The notes below the pieces were generated by a model. The model saw only the letters and a list, made by a program, of their open reading frames with translations, was not told where the DNA came from and made no database searches. Positions 9,146 to 20,800 of a stretch of 64,000 nt of DNA are shown in pieces. Each line of letters starts with the position of its first letter. The stretch's first letter is position 1. Both the position numbers and the translations under genes were made by a program. Location of the stretch: NCBI GenBank assembly GCA_003216175.1, contig QCJG01000001.1, forward strand, positions 1-64,000, given 5' to 3'. Source of the stretch: Prochlorococcus sp. AG-409-A10 (GTDB lineage Bacteria > Cyanobacteriota > Cyanobacteriia > PCC-6307 > Cyanobiaceae).

Positions 9146-9733
9146 ATGGAAGCCCAAGAATCTCTTATTGCAGGAGTTGATGAAGTAGGGAAAGGTTGTT
9201 TATTTGGACCTGTTTTCGCTGCAGCTGTAATCTTAAGCAAAGCGAACGAAATAAATCTCTTGCGTCAAGGTTTGAAAGACAGTAAACAATTAAGTCCCCG
9301 GAAAAGAAAGAGCTTAGTTCCTTTAATAAAAAAGCACTCAATAGCTTGGGCCCTAGGCCAAGCTTCAGCAAGAGAAATTGACAGTATCGGAATCCGAGAA
9401 GCTACGGAAAAAGCAATGTTGAGAGCATTAGAAAAATTCACATCTCCACCAGAATTAATTATTGTAGATGGAATATTACCCATTCGCTTGTGGCCAGGGA
9501 AACAAAAAACACAAGTTCGTGGGGAAAGTCATTTTGCCTCAATTGCTGCTGCAAGTGTGTTAGCGAAAGAAACCAGAGATGAATTAATTAAACAATTAGC
9601 TAGAAAATACTGTCATTATGGGCTGGAAAAAAACAAGGGTTATGGAACTGCTGTTCATAGAAAAAACTTAATTAAATCAGGTGCAACAAAACTCCACCGA
9701 AAAAGTTTCCTCTCCAAATTGGAAATCAGTTAA
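9146..9733 (+). CDS. rnhB: Ribonuclease HII
   Basis: The product removes ribonucleotides and RNA primers from RNA-DNA hybrids. The motif Ala-Gly-Val-Asp-Glu-Val-Gly-Lys-Gly near residue 10 supplies the first catalytic Asp-Glu pair, and Ile-Ile-Val-Asp-Gly near residue 107 supplies the next aspartate. The length of 195 residues is usual. It begins 2 bp after the rne stop, so the two are almost certainly cotranscribed. Its stop shares 4 bp with the convergent DUF1997 gene. Confidence 0.95.
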   Translation: MEAQESLIAGVDEVGKGCLFGPVFAAAVILSKANEINLLRQGLKDSKQLSPRKRKSLVPLIKKHSIAWALGQASAREIDSIGIREATEKAMLRALEKFTSPPELIIVDGILPIRLWPGKQKTQVRGESHFASIAAASVLAKETRDELIKQLARKYCHYGLEKNKGYGTAVHRKNLIKSGATKLHRKSFLSKLEIS

Positions 9734-10260
9734 AATTTATTTTTTAACTGATTTTCTTTACACCAATTATTAAAGTCAACAATTAGCTGCTTCTCTACCC
9801 TTGACTTAATTCCTAATAAAATTCCATTTAATATTGATTTACCAGTTGACTCAAGCATTTGGGGAGGTATTAATCTTAATAGCTGCGGCTGACTGACTGT
9901 TACGCCCAAAAGCGCTTCGCCTTCAAGTCCTGATGGTTTTGCCTCCAAAATTGCATCTAAGGTTAAATCAAAATCCTCAACGAAGCCCAAGCCATCCAAG
10001 TGGCTTTCTGTAACAAACATTCTGATTTTTCTCTCAGTATTTTCCACTCCTATTGATACGACTGGATTTATTTGAAGTTGAAAAACCTTGAAACTTGTAA
10101 CTTCGTACCTAAAGCTCCCTGGCCCCAAAAGAGTCAATTTTGTAGGATCAAGCATTGCTCCTACAACTCTTTCCTGTTGTAGGAGATAATCAGGTAGTTG
10201 CTTCTGATTGTCTTGAACAACTAGATCAATTTTTTGTCGTGCTGTAAAGGCAAGAGACAT
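9730..10260 (-). CDS. DUF1997 family protein
   Basis: The 176-residue soluble protein matches the cyanobacterial and plant DUF1997 family by its overall pattern, including the central [11 protein letters not shown] and the Pro-Pro-x3-Leu-Glu-Ser-Thr-Gly stretch near the C-terminus. No biochemical role is established to my knowledge. I chose the ATG at 10260 (Met-Ser-Leu-Ala-Phe-Thr-Ala-Arg) because a longer frame to 10323 would overlap pheA and its extra residues look non-conserved. It is convergent with rnhB and divergent from pheA. Confidence 0.75.
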   Translation of the reverse strand: MSLAFTARQKIDLVVQDNQKQLPDYLLQQERVVGAMLDPTKLTLLGPGSFRYEVTSFKVFQLQINPVVSIGVENTERKIRMFVTESHLDGLGFVEDFDLTLDAILEAKPSGLEGEALLGVTVSQPQLLRLIPPQMLESTGKSILNGILLGIKSRVEKQLIVDFNNWCKENQLKNKF

Positions 10261-10316
10261 TATTAAAAACTTGCTCAGTTTGATCTTATCGGCATTTACA
10301 CCATTTTTTTTATCTA

Positions 10317-11150
10317 ATGTCAACTCGAGTGGCCTACCTAGGGCCTAAAGGTACATACGCAGAGAAGGCTGCAAATGCGTTAGCAGCCCTAGAAAACCTT
10401 GACTCGCCAGAGTTCTCGCCATGCAAAGGTTTAAGGTCTGTGGTAGATAATCTTGCAAACAATCTTTGTGAAGCAGCCGTAGTACCAATTGAAAATTCAG
10501 TAGAAGGTGGGGTTACTTCAACATTAGATTCTCTATGGAGACACAAAAATCTTTTCATCCATAGAGCGCTAGTACTCCCTATCAAACACTCATTAATGAG
10601 CAGTGGGTCAATAAATACTATTTCAGAGGTTCTTTCCCATCCTCAAGCTTTAGCTCAATGCAGTCAGTGGTTAAACGATAATATTCCAAATGCTGTTCAT
10701 TTACCAACTAATTCAACTGCGGAAGCGATAAGAATGGTAAAAGGCAGCTCATTTAGAGCAGCGATAGGGTCAAAAGATGCAAGTAATGAGCTGAATGTTC
10801 TGGCTTATCCTATTAATGATATTGAAGGTAATTGCACTAGATTCGTTCTTCTTAGTAAGAACAACATTAAAGTCAGCGGCAATAAAGCAAGTATGGCTTT
10901 TTCTCTTAAGTCAAATAGTCCAGGTGCATTACTAAAAGCATTGAATTGCATTGCAAATCTTGGCCTGAATATGAGTAGGATTGAATCTCGTCCTTCTAAA
11001 AGAGAGCTAGGAGAATATGTCTTTTTTATAGATCTTGATTTAACTAATGATAATAATAAAAAAGACTTTGAAAATATTAATGAGGAGTTATCTCCACTTT
11101 GCAATCAAATCATTAATTTTGGATGTTACTTCGGATCAGAAGTTGAGTAA
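10317..11150 (+). CDS. pheA: Prephenate dehydratase
   Basis: Converts prephenate to phenylpyruvate in phenylalanine synthesis. The 277-residue product starts Val-Ala-Tyr-Leu-Gly-Pro-Lys-Gly-Thr-Tyr, has Ile-Glu-Asn-Ser-Val-Glu-Gly-Gly-Val in the active-site region and Asn-Cys-Thr-Arg-Phe with the catalytic Thr-Arg-Phe motif. A C-terminal ACT domain with Glu-Ser-Arg-Pro is the usual phenylalanine sensor, so feedback inhibition is expected. There is no chorismate mutase domain, so it is the monofunctional form. The stop is 1 bp from the end of the convergent methyltransferase gene. Confidence 0.95.
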   Translation: MSTRVAYLGPKGTYAEKAANALAALENLDSPEFSPCKGLRSVVDNLANNLCEAAVVPIENSVEGGVTSTLDSLWRHKNLFIHRALVLPIKHSLMSSGSINTISEVLSHPQALAQCSQWLNDNIPNAVHLPTNSTAEAIRMVKGSSFRAAIGSKDASNELNVLAYPINDIEGNCTRFVLLSKNNIKVSGNKASMAFSLKSNSPGALLKALNCIANLGLNMSRIESRPSKRELGEYVFFIDLDLTNDNNKKDFENINEELSPLCNQIINFGCYFGSEVE

Positions 11151-11151
11151 T

Positions 11152-12084
11152 TTATCCTCTTGATTTAAATACTCCGAATTTCATCAACCCTCTTGAAAAA
11201 GACCATCTCATCATTAATATTGTTGGTATTTCTCTAAATGCTTTCAATACTGATCTAAGGCCTAATTTGATGATAGATGAAGGTCTTCTAAACCCTTCGT
11301 ATATCGATTCATTCCAAGATTGAATTGTATATTTTGTCCAATTGGAAGACACTACAGAAGTACCACAATAAGGACTATTTAATAAATTGTTTTTAAAACC
11401 TTCAATACTTGAAAATTCAGGATGGGTCCATTGGATTAGTAATTGATTCATAATGAACTTTTCAAAAAAGTTTAAGGGGTACTTTGTTGTATCTCTTTGA
11501 TTCCAATCTGCAACTGCTAAAACACCACCTGGTCTAAGAACTCTGAGCATCTCATCTGCAAACGTTTGTTTATCAAAGATATGAGGCCCAGCTTCAACAC
11601 TCCAAACGCCGTCAAAGCTTCCTTTTTCAAACTTTAAGTCAAGTGCATTCATCACCTCAAAACGGCAAAATTCCTTATTAGCTGTTAATTCATTCGCTCT
11701 TTTGATTTGTTCTTGACTGATGGAAATACCAATCACATCAAATCCATAATAATCAGATAATATTCTTGAACTTCCGCCTATTCCACATCCCACGTCTAAC
11801 ACCCTTGACCCTTTTGGTAATTTATTTAAACCACTCCAACGAACTAATTCGTGGACAAAATCAATCTTGGCTTTTCTAAAATCTTTTTTTATTCTTGGTT
11901 TTTCGTAAAAACCAAGATGAATATGTTCTCCCCAGAGATTTTCTAATAAACGATCATTAGTCCATGAATCATATGAGGCAGCAACACTATTAACCGACTC
12001 ATATTTACGACTTTTCCTAAGCCACTGAGTAGTTAAAGTGAAGAAAAAGAAAGAACTAAATAAAAAAATTAATGCCCATTGCAT
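11152..12084 (-). CDS. MPBQ/MSBQ methyltransferase (plastoquinone/tocopherol pathway)
   Basis: The 310-residue protein has an N-terminal hydrophobic anchor (about residues 3-19) and a class I SAM methyltransferase domain with motif I Val-Leu-Asp-Val-Gly-Cys-Gly-Ile-Gly-Gly-Ser. Stretches such as Gly-Glu-His-Ile-His-Leu-Gly, Trp-Ser-Val-Glu-Ala-Gly-Pro-His and Val-Ala-Asp-Trp-Asn-Gln-Arg-Asp closely follow Synechocystis Sll0418, which methylates 2-methyl-6-phytyl- and solanesyl-benzoquinol. The likely role is therefore in plastoquinone and tocopherol synthesis at the membrane, inferred by similarity. The Lon-N-domain gene ends next to its start in the same direction. Confidence 0.85.
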   Translation of the reverse strand: MQWALIFLFSSFFFFTLTTQWLRKSRKYESVNSVAASYDSWTNDRLLENLWGEHIHLGFYEKPRIKKDFRKAKIDFVHELVRWSGLNKLPKGSRVLDVGCGIGGSSRILSDYYGFDVIGISISQEQIKRANELTANKEFCRFEVMNALDLKFEKGSFDGVWSVEAGPHIFDKQTFADEMLRVLRPGGVLAVADWNQRDTTKYPLNFFEKFIMNQLLIQWTHPEFSSIEGFKNNLLNSPYCGTSVVSSNWTKYTIQSWNESIYEGFRRPSSIIKLGLRSVLKAFREIPTILMMRWSFSRGLMKFGVFKSRG

Positions 12085-12086
12085 AA

Positions 12087-12749
12087 TTAATTGTTGGCTT
12101 GATCGGCGTTTGAAAAAGTATCTTTTAAAGCAGTTCTTGCAGCTAATTGTCTTCTTGTGTGATCAAGAAGTTCAAATTCTCTTTCCAAGCGATGAAAAGT
12201 ATTAGTCAACTCTAATAAATTTTGCTGTTCACTTGCAACTGGACCTCCTAGATGAGCCGCTATCCAAAAAGACAACTCTCTAGGAATATCTGGCAAAGAA
12301 TCAGGGAGTTCCTTCTCAGATTCAGTTAATTTTGAAGTAAGTGAAACTACATCCTTAAGAGCAATGGCAACTGAATCCTTTAATTCCAATAGTTTGGTTT
12401 GATCTGAAATTTGTTCATCATCTACCCAGCTAACCAGCGCGTTAATAAAAGGATTTTCACTAAGAATTTCTAGAATCCTAAATCTCTGTTGGCCAATAGT
12501 AACAATATTGCTTCTACCATCTTGCGAAGTTTGATGCTTAATGATCTCAGCACAACAACCAACATCTGCCATTTGTTTTGCAATTGGATCCCATCTAACA
12601 ACTCCAAAACGGCTATCAGATTTCAAAACAGATTGAAGCATCAACCTGTAACGAGTCTCAAAGATATGAAGTGGCAAGTACTCCTGAGGAAAAAGCACAA
12701 CCTCAGGCAATGGGAAAAGAGGCAGCTCCCTAACTGAAAGTTCGCTCAA
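12087..12749 (-). CDS. Lon N-terminal (substrate-binding) domain protein
   Basis: The 220-residue protein consists of the Lon substrate-binding domain alone (PF02190), seen in Leu-Pro-Leu-Phe-Pro-Leu-Pro, then His-Ile-Phe-Glu-Thr-Arg-Tyr-Arg, then Gly-x-Gln-Arg-Phe-Arg-Ile. There is no ATPase or protease domain, so it is not Lon itself. Relatives are widespread in cyanobacteria and their function is not clear. The start appears to be TTG (Met-Ser-Glu-Leu), as no ATG fits. It follows rpsJ after 60 bp in the same direction, so it may be expressed with the str cluster. Confidence 0.85.
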   Translation of the reverse strand: MSELSVRELPLFPLPEVVLFPQEYLPLHIFETRYRLMLQSVLKSDSRFGVVRWDPIAKQMADVGCCAEIIKHQTSQDGRSNIVTIGQQRFRILEILSENPFINALVSWVDDEQISDQTKLLELKDSVAIALKDVVSLTSKLTESEKELPDSLPDIPRELSFWIAAHLGGPVASEQQNLLELTNTFHRLEREFELLDHTRRQLAARTALKDTFSNADQANN

Positions 12750-12809
12750 ATGGGTATTCCTAATTAAACATATCCTAGATAAACAATCTCTGGTTTGAGA
12801 GAAAAAGAT

Positions 12810-13130
12810 CTAGAGCTTAACTTCTATATCGACTCCGCTAGGAAGATCCAACTTCATTAAAGCATCTATAGTCTTGGCGGAAGGGCTATAAATATCAATA
12901 ATTCGTCTATGTGTTCTTGTCTCAAAATGCTCTCTTGAATCTTTATCAACATGAGGCGAACGAAGAACACAGTAAATTTTTCTTTTAGTTGGGAGAGGAA
13001 TAGGACCTATTGCTGAAGCAGCCGTTGTGTCTGCAGTCTCAATTATTTTATCGCAAGATAAATCAAGCATTCTTCTATCAAAAGCCTTTAGGCGTATGCG
13101 TATTTTTTGCTGTGCAATTGCGGTTGACAT
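12810..13130 (-). CDS. rpsJ: 30S ribosomal protein S10
   Basis: The 106-residue product contains the S10 signatures Ile-Arg-Ile-Arg-Leu-Lys-Ala-Phe-Asp and Ile-Gly-Pro-Ile-Pro-Leu-Pro-Thr, and ends [10 protein letters not shown]. S10 sits in the 30S head and in other bacteria also takes part in NusB antitermination. Here it ends the str cluster after tuf and does not head the S10 operon, the arrangement typical of cyanobacteria. Confidence 0.97.
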
Positions 13131-13211
13131 AATGGGATCACCAAAAGCTAATTAGATTTTCTAGGTTCTTTTGAGCATGAACTAACTAGTTCATATGTTT
13201 ATTTAATTTAG

Positions 13212-13242
13212 AGGATGACCTGAATAAATTACAAGTCATCCT
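13212..13242 (-). terminator. Hairpin just downstream of tuf
   Basis: aggatgac at 13212-13219 pairs with gtcatcct at 13235-13242 over a 15-nt AT-rich loop, 10 bp after the tuf stop on the leftward strand. No clear T run follows, so it may be a weak terminator, an attenuator that sets tuf over rpsJ, or an RNA-stability element. Confidence 0.35.
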
Positions 13243-13251
13243 AAGAATCAA

Positions 13252-14451
13252 TTATTCAATAATTTTTGAAACCACTCCCGCTCCAATGGTACGTCCACCT
13301 TCGCGAATAGCAAATCTCATACCTTGTTCAATAGCGACAGGGGCTATCAATTCTCCTGTCATTTTTATTCTGTCCCCAGGCATAACCATTTCAACATTAC
13401 TTCCATCATCAGATGTGAAGGCAGTAATTTGACCTGTTACATCTGTAGTACGAATATAAAACTGAGGGCGATAACCAGCAAAGAACGGAGTATGGCGGCC
13501 ACCCTCTTCTTTTTTCAAGACATAAACCTCACCCTCAAATTTCGTATGAGGTGTAATGGATCCTTTTTTAACAAGAACCATTCCTCTTTCAATATCTTCC
13601 TTCTGGATACCACGCAAAAGAAGTCCCACGTTATCCCCAGCCATACCTTCATCAAGAAGCTTTCTAAACATCTCAACACCAGTAACGGTTGTAAGTCTTG
13701 TATCTCTAATTCCTACAATTTCAACCTCTTCTCCAACTGTGACTTTTCCTCTTTCAATTCGTCCAGTAGCAACTGTTCCACGACCAGTAATTGAGAAGAC
13801 GTCCTCAACAGCCATTAAGAATGGCTTATCAACTTCACGCTCTGGCTCTGGAATTGAGGAATCAACAGCTGTCATCAATTCATCTATTTTTGTTTCCCAA
13901 TCTGCTTCTCCTTCAATAGCTTTTAATCCTGAAACTTGAACAACAGGTATATCATCGCCAGGGAAGTCATAACTTGTGAGAAGTTCGCGAATCTCCATCT
14001 CTACAAGTTCTATCATTTCTTCATCATCAACCATGTCACATTTATTTAATGCGACAACTAATGCAGGCACACCAACCTGCTTGGCCAAAAGAATATGTTC
14101 TTTTGTTTGTGCCATTGCTCCATCGGTAGCTGCTACAACAAGAATTGCACCATCCATCTGAGCAGCACCTGTGATCATGTTTTTCACATAATCAGCGTGA
14201 CCTGGGCAATCAACATGAGCGTAATGCCTGCCATCAGTTTCATATTCAACGTGAGCAGTGTTGATTGTTATACCGCGTTCACGCTCTTCTGGAGCTCCAT
14301 CAATTTCAGCGTAATCTTGCGCTTTGGCTTGACCTTTTTTGGCTAAAACCTTTGTAATTGCAGCAGTAAGTGTTGTTTTGCCATGGTCAACGTGGCCAAT
14401 AGTACCTATGTTGACATGAGGTTTGTTCCTCTCAAACTTCTCGCGAGCCAT
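13252..14451 (-). CDS. tuf: Elongation factor Tu
   Basis: The GTPase that delivers aminoacyl-tRNA to the ribosome. At 399 residues it shows the P-loop Gly-His-Val-Asp-His-Gly-Lys-Thr-Thr, the switch I Arg-Gly-Ile-Thr-Ile-Asn, the G3 Asp-Cys-Pro-Gly-His and the G4 Asn-Lys-Cys-Asp, followed by two beta-barrel domains. It lies between fusA and rpsJ in the str cluster, 41 bp from fusA. It shows no oddities. Confidence 0.98.
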   Translation of the reverse strand: MAREKFERNKPHVNIGTIGHVDHGKTTLTAAITKVLAKKGQAKAQDYAEIDGAPEERERGITINTAHVEYETDGRHYAHVDCPGHADYVKNMITGAAQMDGAILVVAATDGAMAQTKEHILLAKQVGVPALVVALNKCDMVDDEEMIELVEMEIRELLTSYDFPGDDIPVVQVSGLKAIEGEADWETKIDELMTAVDSSIPEPEREVDKPFLMAVEDVFSITGRGTVATGRIERGKVTVGEEVEIVGIRDTRLTTVTGVEMFRKLLDEGMAGDNVGLLLRGIQKEDIERGMVLVKKGSITPHTKFEGEVYVLKKEEGGRHTPFFAGYRPQFYIRTTDVTGQITAFTSDDGSNVEMVMPGDRIKMTGELIAPVAIEQGMRFAIREGGRTIGAGVVSKIIE

Positions 14452-14492
14452 TTTTTTTAAAGAATCGGGGGTTGGTTAGTAAATTTTAGAGA

Positions 14493-16568
14493 TCAGGAAT
14501 TGCCCTGATTCTTGGAGATAATTGCTTCGGCAACATTACGAGGAACTTCCTCGTAGGTGCTGAACTCCATTGAGAAAATACCCCGACCTTGAGTCATTGA
14601 TCGGAGTTGAGTGGCATAGCCAAACATTTCGGCTAATGGCACTTTTGCCTGGACTTTGGATTGTCCATCATCGATGGATTGACCTTCAACCTGGCCTCGT
14701 CTAGAGGACAGATCTCCAATTATAGAACCTAGGAAGTCCTCAGGCACTTCTACCTCAACTTTCATCATAGGTTCTAGAAGGACAGGATTGCACTTCTTGA
14801 TCCCATCTTTGAAAGCCATTGAGCCAGCAATCTTGAAAGCCATCTCTGATGAGTCAACATCATGATAAGAGCCATCAACCAATGTAACTTTTACATCAAT
14901 TAAAGGATAGCCAGCAATTACACCAGACTCACATGTTTCTTTCATTCCTGATTCAGCAGGTTTTATATATTCTTTTGGAACAGACCCACCGACAATTTTA
15001 TTGACAAACTCAAAACCAGTTCCTGGTTCACCTGGCTCAACTTCAATAACAACATGACCATACTGACCTTTACCGCCAGTTTGTCTTGCAAACTTACCTT
15101 CACCTGAAGAGCTGGCTCTAATCGTTTCTCTATATGAAACTTGAGGTGCTCCAATATTGGCCTCTACCTTAAATTCTCTCAACATACGATCAACCAAAAT
15201 CTCTAGGTGAAGTTCACCCATACCTGCAATTACTGTTTGATTTGTCTCTTGATCAGTACTGACTCTGAATGTTGGATCTTCCTCCGAAAGAGATGTCAGC
15301 GCTTTCCCTAACTTTTCCATATCACTTTTAGTCTTGGGCTCTACCGCAACTGAAATTACTGGCTCAGGGATATAAAGGGTTTCAAGAACAATTGCCTCTT
15401 CGGAAGCACATAAAGTATCTCCCGTTGTTGTATTTTTCAGGCCAAGCACAGCACCAAGGTCACCAGCTCTCAATTCATCGACTTCCTCACGGTCATCAGC
15501 TTTCAAAATTATCAACCTAGATATTCTCTCTTTTGCATCCTTAGTAGAGTTGAGAACATAACTTCCTTTTTCAAGGACACCAGAATACATACGAACAAAA
15601 GTCAATTTGCCGTATGGATCAGCCATTACCTTGAATGCAAGCGCGCTAAATGGAGCGCCATCATCGGAAGGCCTCACAGCTTCTTTTCCATTAGGAAGTA
15701 AGCCCTGAATAGGAGGTACATCAACAGGAGCAGGAAGATAATTAACTACTGCATCAAGTAATAACTGAACTCCTTTGTTTTTAAAAGCTGAACCACATAA
15801 CATTGGAACCAAGCCATGCTTAAGAACTCCTTCTCTAATACCAGTTTTGAGTTCTTCAATTGTCAACTCACCATTTTCTAGAAACGCTTCAAGTAATTCT
15901 TCCTCAGTTTCTGCTATTGACTCCATTAATTTTAATCGCCAATCAGATACTAAATCAACCATGTCTGATGGAACATCAGTCTGCTCAATATCTTTTCCCA
16001 GATCATCTTTATAAATATATGCTTTATTTTCTACTAGATCAATAATGCCCTTCAAGTCATTTTCGGCTCCAATAGGCAACTGAATTGGAACTGCATTAGC
16101 CTTTAATCTATCTTTAATTTGGCCATGGACTTTAAGGAAATCTGCTCCAGTTCTATCCATTTTATTGACAAATACCATCCTAGGTACTGAATACCTATCT
16201 GCTTGACGCCAAACCGTTTCAGATTGAGGCTGGACTCCACCAACCGCACAAAAGACAGCAATCACACCATCAAGAACTCTCATCGAGCGCTCAACTTCAA
16301 TAGTGAAGTCAACGTGTCCAGGAGTATCGATGATGTTTATACGATGATCGTCCCATGTGGTTGAAATCGCCGCAGCGGTAATTGTGATTCCTCTCTCTCT
16401 TTCTTGGGCCATCCAATCAGTGACAGCTGCACCATCATGGACCTCACCCATCTTATGAACCACACCTGAATAGAACAAAATTCTTTCAGTACAAGTGGTT
16501 TTACCAGCATCAATATGTGCAGCAATACCGATATTTCTTACTCGTTCCAAAGGAAAGGCGCGTGCCAC
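14493..16568 (-). CDS. fusA: Elongation factor G
   Basis: Translocase GTPase of 691 residues. The P-loop is [12 protein letters not shown], then Arg-Gly-Ile-Thr-Ile-Thr, Asp-Thr-Pro-Gly-His and Asn-Lys-Met-Asp. Domains II to V follow at normal length, with Gly-Gln-Tyr-Gly-His-Val in domain IV. It sits in the usual rpsG-fusA-tuf order. The 105-bp gap upstream to rpsG is AT-rich and holds no gene. Confidence 0.98.
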   Translation of the reverse strand: MARAFPLERVRNIGIAAHIDAGKTTCTERILFYSGVVHKMGEVHDGAAVTDWMAQERERGITITAAAISTTWDDHRINIIDTPGHVDFTIEVERSMRVLDGVIAVFCAVGGVQPQSETVWRQADRYSVPRMVFVNKMDRTGADFLKVHGQIKDRLKANAVPIQLPIGAENDLKGIIDLVENKAYIYKDDLGKDIEQTDVPSDMVDLVSDWRLKLMESIAETEEELLEAFLENGELTIEELKTGIREGVLKHGLVPMLCGSAFKNKGVQLLLDAVVNYLPAPVDVPPIQGLLPNGKEAVRPSDDGAPFSALAFKVMADPYGKLTFVRMYSGVLEKGSYVLNSTKDAKERISRLIILKADDREEVDELRAGDLGAVLGLKNTTTGDTLCASEEAIVLETLYIPEPVISVAVEPKTKSDMEKLGKALTSLSEEDPTFRVSTDQETNQTVIAGMGELHLEILVDRMLREFKVEANIGAPQVSYRETIRASSSGEGKFARQTGGKGQYGHVVIEVEPGEPGTGFEFVNKIVGGSVPKEYIKPAESGMKETCESGVIAGYPLIDVKVTLVDGSYHDVDSSEMAFKIAGSMAFKDGIKKCNPVLLEPMMKVEVEVPEDFLGSIIGDLSSRRGQVEGQSIDDGQSKVQAKVPLAEMFGYATQLRSMTQGRGIFSMEFSTYEEVPRNVAEAIISKNQGNS

Positions 16569-16673
16569 AGAAAATACTCCGACTAAAGGGCTTTAAAATG
16601 CGCATGGACTCTACAACTAAGCATGCTAAAAAAGAAATATTTTGAGGATTTAAATAGAAAAATTTGACCTAAA

Positions 16674-17144
16674 TCAATAGCGATAATGAGCAAAAGCTTT
16701 ATTTGCTTCGGCCATCTTATGGGTCTCTTCTCTCTTCCTCACTGCATTTCCAGCCTCATTTGCTGCATCCATGAGCTCGCCAGCAAGTTTTTGAGCCATG
16801 CTTCTACCATTTCTTGATCTTGAGAAATTAACCAACCATCTAAGTGCCATTGCAGTCCCTCTTTCTTGACGGACCTCCATTGGAACCTGATATGTTGCTC
16901 CACCAACTCTTCTTGCTCTTACTTCAACAAGAGGTGTGACATTTTTCACTGCTGTTTCAAATAATTCAATCGGGTCTGATCCAGTTCGTTCGTTAATCAA
17001 ACCAAAGGCATCAGAAAGAATTTTTTGAGCTGTTGATTTTTTACCGTGCTTCATCAATCGATGAACCATCATACTTGCCAAACGATTATTGAACTGTGGA
17101 TCAGGGAGAACAGGTCTTTTTTCTGCTGCGTTTCTTCTTGACAT
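16674..17144 (-). CDS. rpsG: 30S ribosomal protein S7
   Basis: The 156-residue protein nucleates assembly of the 30S head. It shows [11 protein letters not shown] and the C-terminal Lys-Ala-Phe-Ala-His-Tyr-Arg-Tyr typical of bacterial S7. It follows rpsL by 48 bp in the str cluster. In other bacteria S7 represses translation of this operon; no matching leader fold was identified here. Confidence 0.97.
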   Translation of the reverse strand: MSRRNAAEKRPVLPDPQFNNRLASMMVHRLMKHGKKSTAQKILSDAFGLINERTGSDPIELFETAVKNVTPLVEVRARRVGGATYQVPMEVRQERGTAMALRWLVNFSRSRNGRSMAQKLAGELMDAANEAGNAVRKREETHKMAEANKAFAHYRY

Positions 17145-17192
17145 GAAATTAAATTTGTATAATGGGAAAAATCAATGAATCTAAATAAGTTT

Positions 17193-17567
17193 CTATTCCT
17201 TAGGAGATTTAGCTCCATATTTTGATCTTGACTGTCTACGGTCTTTAACCCCAGCGGTATCAAGAGTTCCTCTGACGATGTGATATCTGACTCCTGGTAG
17301 ATCCTTAACTCTTCCGCCTCTCAGCAAAACTACAGAGTGCTCTTGCAGGTTATGACCGATACCGCCGATATAAGCAGTAACTTCGAAACCAGAAGTTAAT
17401 CTGACACGAGCTACTTTTCTGAGAGCAGAGTTAGGTTTTTTGGGAGTCGAAGTGTATACCCTTGTACAAACTCCTCTCCTTTCAGGGCACCCTCGCAAAG
17501 CAGGCGATTTTGTCTTTGTTTTTAGAGTCTTTCGCTCTGTTCTTATCAACTGTTGAATGGTTGGCAT
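17193..17567 (-). CDS. rpsL: 30S ribosomal protein S12
   Basis: The decoding-centre protein, 124 residues from the ATG at 17567 (Met-Pro-Thr-Ile-Gln-Gln-Leu-Ile). Signatures are [11 protein letters not shown] and Pro-Lys-Lys-Pro-Asn-Ser-Ala-Leu-Arg, the loop where streptomycin-resistance changes arise in other bacteria. A longer frame to 17606 adds 13 residues without family support. It leads the str cluster, and its promoter must lie in the 280-bp gap shared with the divergent gltB. Confidence 0.97.
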   Translation of the reverse strand: MPTIQQLIRTERKTLKTKTKSPALRGCPERRGVCTRVYTSTPKKPNSALRKVARVRLTSGFEVTAYIGGIGHNLQEHSVVLLRGGRVKDLPGVRYHIVRGTLDTAGVKDRRQSRSKYGAKSPKE

Positions 17568-17847
17568 TAATTTTATATTTGGTCTAGGTTCGACCAGATT
17601 CAACAATTCTCAAGATTACTTGGTCAAGCACCCAAATTAGTATTTTTTTTCAATTAATATTTTATTTTTATTCCGGTTTAAGCATAAGAAAGAAATATTT
17701 TAAAGAAAGTATTGAATAAAAAACTTGATGGTCGACAAAAATGTTTAAGATGTAACCCTAGGAACTATCAAATCAATCTAATCATTTATTTCAAAGTTTA
17801 CCAATAGCACTTTTGCAAGAAAAGAAAAAAATAGTAATTTAAAAAAC

Positions 17848-20800
17848 ATGCATCAAAGACTCTCAAGATCAAATTGGCCTTACTGCGATAGCACCTATCC
17901 AGATGCCTTTTCGGGAGAAAAAGATTCTTGCGGAGTTGGCTTCATAGCTAGCGTCGAAGGGAAACAAAACCATTGGGTCTTGTCTCAGGCATTACGTGGT
18001 CTGAGCTGTATGGAGCACAGAGGAGGATGCGGAGGAGATAGCGATTCAGGTGATGGTGCAGGGATTTTATGTGAAATTCCATGGTCATATCTAAAGCAAG
18101 TTTGGGAAACCGCTAAACAGTGCGAACCCCAATTGTCAGGAATAGGTATGATATTCATGCCTAAAGACTTAAAGAAAAGAGAAATAGCGAAGAAGATATG
18201 TGAGCAGGAAGCTGAGTTGTTAGGGTTAACCTCCAAAGGGTGGAGAGATGTTCCTGTTAATGATGAAGTTTTAGGAAAACTTGCAAAAGAAAATGAACCC
18301 TTTATTACACAATGGATAGTTAATATTAAAGATAAAAAAATTAATCTTGAGGCTTTACTTTTTAGATTAAGGCAAAGGATTTCAAATCGAGCATATATAG
18401 AATTAAAGGAAGATAAATTAGGGCTCTATATCTGCTCATTAAGTAACAAAACTATTGTTTATAAAGGAATGGTTAGATCTGAAATATTGGCTCCTTTTTA
18501 TAATGATTTAAAGGACGATAGATTTGAAGTTTCATATGCAGTTTACCATAGAAGATTTAGTACAAATACATTGCCTAAATGGCCTTTAGCTCAACCAATG
18601 AGACTTTTAGGGCATAATGGAGAAATAAATACATTACTCGGAAATATAAATTGGGCGAAAGCAACAGAAACAGATATAAGTTCAGTTTGGAAAGAGAATT
18701 CAAATGATCTAAAACCTATAGTTAATAATTTATATAGTGATTCAGCAAATCTAGATTTAAACCTTGAACTATTAGTTCGAAGTGGAAGGCCAATCACTGA
18801 TAGTTTATTAACACTTATTCCTGAAGCTTTTAGAGACCAACCAGAATTAATAAACAAGCCTGAAATAACTGCTTTTTATGAATATACTGCAGGAACGCAA
18901 GAGCCATGGGATGGTCCAGCTTTAATAGTCTTTACTGACGGAAGAAATATAGGCGCAACTCTTGATAGAAATGGTTTAAGACCAGCTCGCTATTGCATCA
19001 CTAGAAATGGATATGTTGTTATGGGCTCTGAAACAGGTGTTGTTGAATTAGAAGAAGATCTAATTCAAGAAAAAGGTCGCCTAGGTCCTGGTCAAATGCT
19101 TGCAGTAGATTTAGAGAATAAGAGGATTTTACGAAACTGGGAAGTTAAAGAAGAGTCAGCAAATAGATACCCATACTTAGATTGGTTAAAAGCAAATCGT
19201 ATAAACCTTAATAACCAAAGTTGGGAAATAAATAATAAATTTGATAAGCAAAAATTGCTTCAGCAACAAATTGCATTTGGCTTTAGCGCAGAAGATTTTG
19301 ATTACATAATTAATAGCATGGCAGCAAGTGCAAAAGAACCAACTTATTGCATGGGAGATGATATACCACTAGCAATCCTTTCTAATAAATCACATATTCT
19401 TTACGACTATTTCAAACAGAGATTTGCACAAGTTACCAATCCGCCAATTGATCCTCTCAGAGAAAAGCTAGTAACTAGCTTAGAAATGAATCTTGGGGTT
19501 AGGCAAGCACCTTTAAGGCCTAAAGCAGATTCTGCAAGACTAATTCATATTAAATCACCAATACTTAATGAAAAAGAATTAACTTCAATCATAAATTCAG
19601 AGCTTTCATGCAAGCAGATATCGACTTTAATTTCTATTAATGATGATAAAATTAATCTCGAAAAAGGTCTCAAAAATCTATGTCAAGAAGCAGAAGATAG
19701 TGTAATTAATGGTAAAGAGATATTAATCCTCTCGGATAGAGATATTAATCGAGAGAACTCCTATATTCCCCCTCTTCTTGCTGTTGGTGCAGTTCATCAT
19801 CACTTACTTAGAAAAGGACTAAGACTAAAAACCTCAATAATTATAGATACAGCTCAATGCTGGAGTACTCATCATATAGCCTGTCTGATCGGATTTGGAG
19901 CAAGTGCAATTTGTCCTTGGTTGACATGGGAAACTACTCGTCATTGGTGGCAATCACCTAAAACTCAAAAACTTATTACCGATGGAAAGTTATCCAATTT
20001 ATCGATAGAGATTGCTCAAGAAAATGTTAAAAAAGCAATGGAAGATGGCTTAAGAAAAATACTTTCGAAGATAGGAATCTCAGTATTAGCAAGTTATCAT
20101 GGAGCACAAATTTTTGAAGCCATAGGTATTGGTGCAGATCTAATTGATTTAGCTTTCAAGGGAACGACGAGTCGTATAGCTGGACTAACTCTTAGCGAAT
20201 TATCAATCGAGACAATTTCATTTCATAAAAAAGCATTTCCAGAGCTTGAGCAAAAAAAACTTGATTTTAATGGATTTGTTCAATATCGAAATAGTGGCGA
20301 ATTTCATTTAAATAATCCAGAAATGTCAAAGATTCTTCATGCTGCAGTCAAAGCTGGGCCTGGGTATGACCATTTCAAAACTTATCAACAACTTCTAGAA
20401 AGTCGTCCAGCTACAACCCTCAGAGATCTACTTACGTTTAAAAAAGCTCCACAGCCTTTACCTCTTGATCAAATAGAGAGTGTTGAGAGTATTTGTCAAA
20501 GATTTTGTACCGGTGGAATGAGCCTCGGTGCCCTATCAAGGGAAGCGCATGAAGTTCTTGCGATAGCAATGAATAGAATTGGAGGCAAAAGTAATAGTGG
20601 TGAAGGAGGAGAGGATCCTGCGAGATTCAATGTCCTCGAGGATGTTGATGAAAATAATCAATCAAAAACATTGCCTAATCTCAAAGGACTTTTAAATGGA
20701 GATACAGCATGTTCTGCAATTAAACAAATAGCATCTGGCCGATTTGGTGTAACCCCTGAATATTTAACTAGCGGCAAGCAATTAGAAATCAAAGTAGCTC

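Noticed and set aside
13324-14346. Several rightward open frames opposite tuf
   Set aside because: They are antisense shadows of a highly biased gene and have Ser/Thr/Ile-rich low-complexity products.
17568-17847. NtcA site search upstream of gltB
   Set aside because: No GTA-N8-TAC match was found by eye in the divergent gap, so no regulatory site is claimed.
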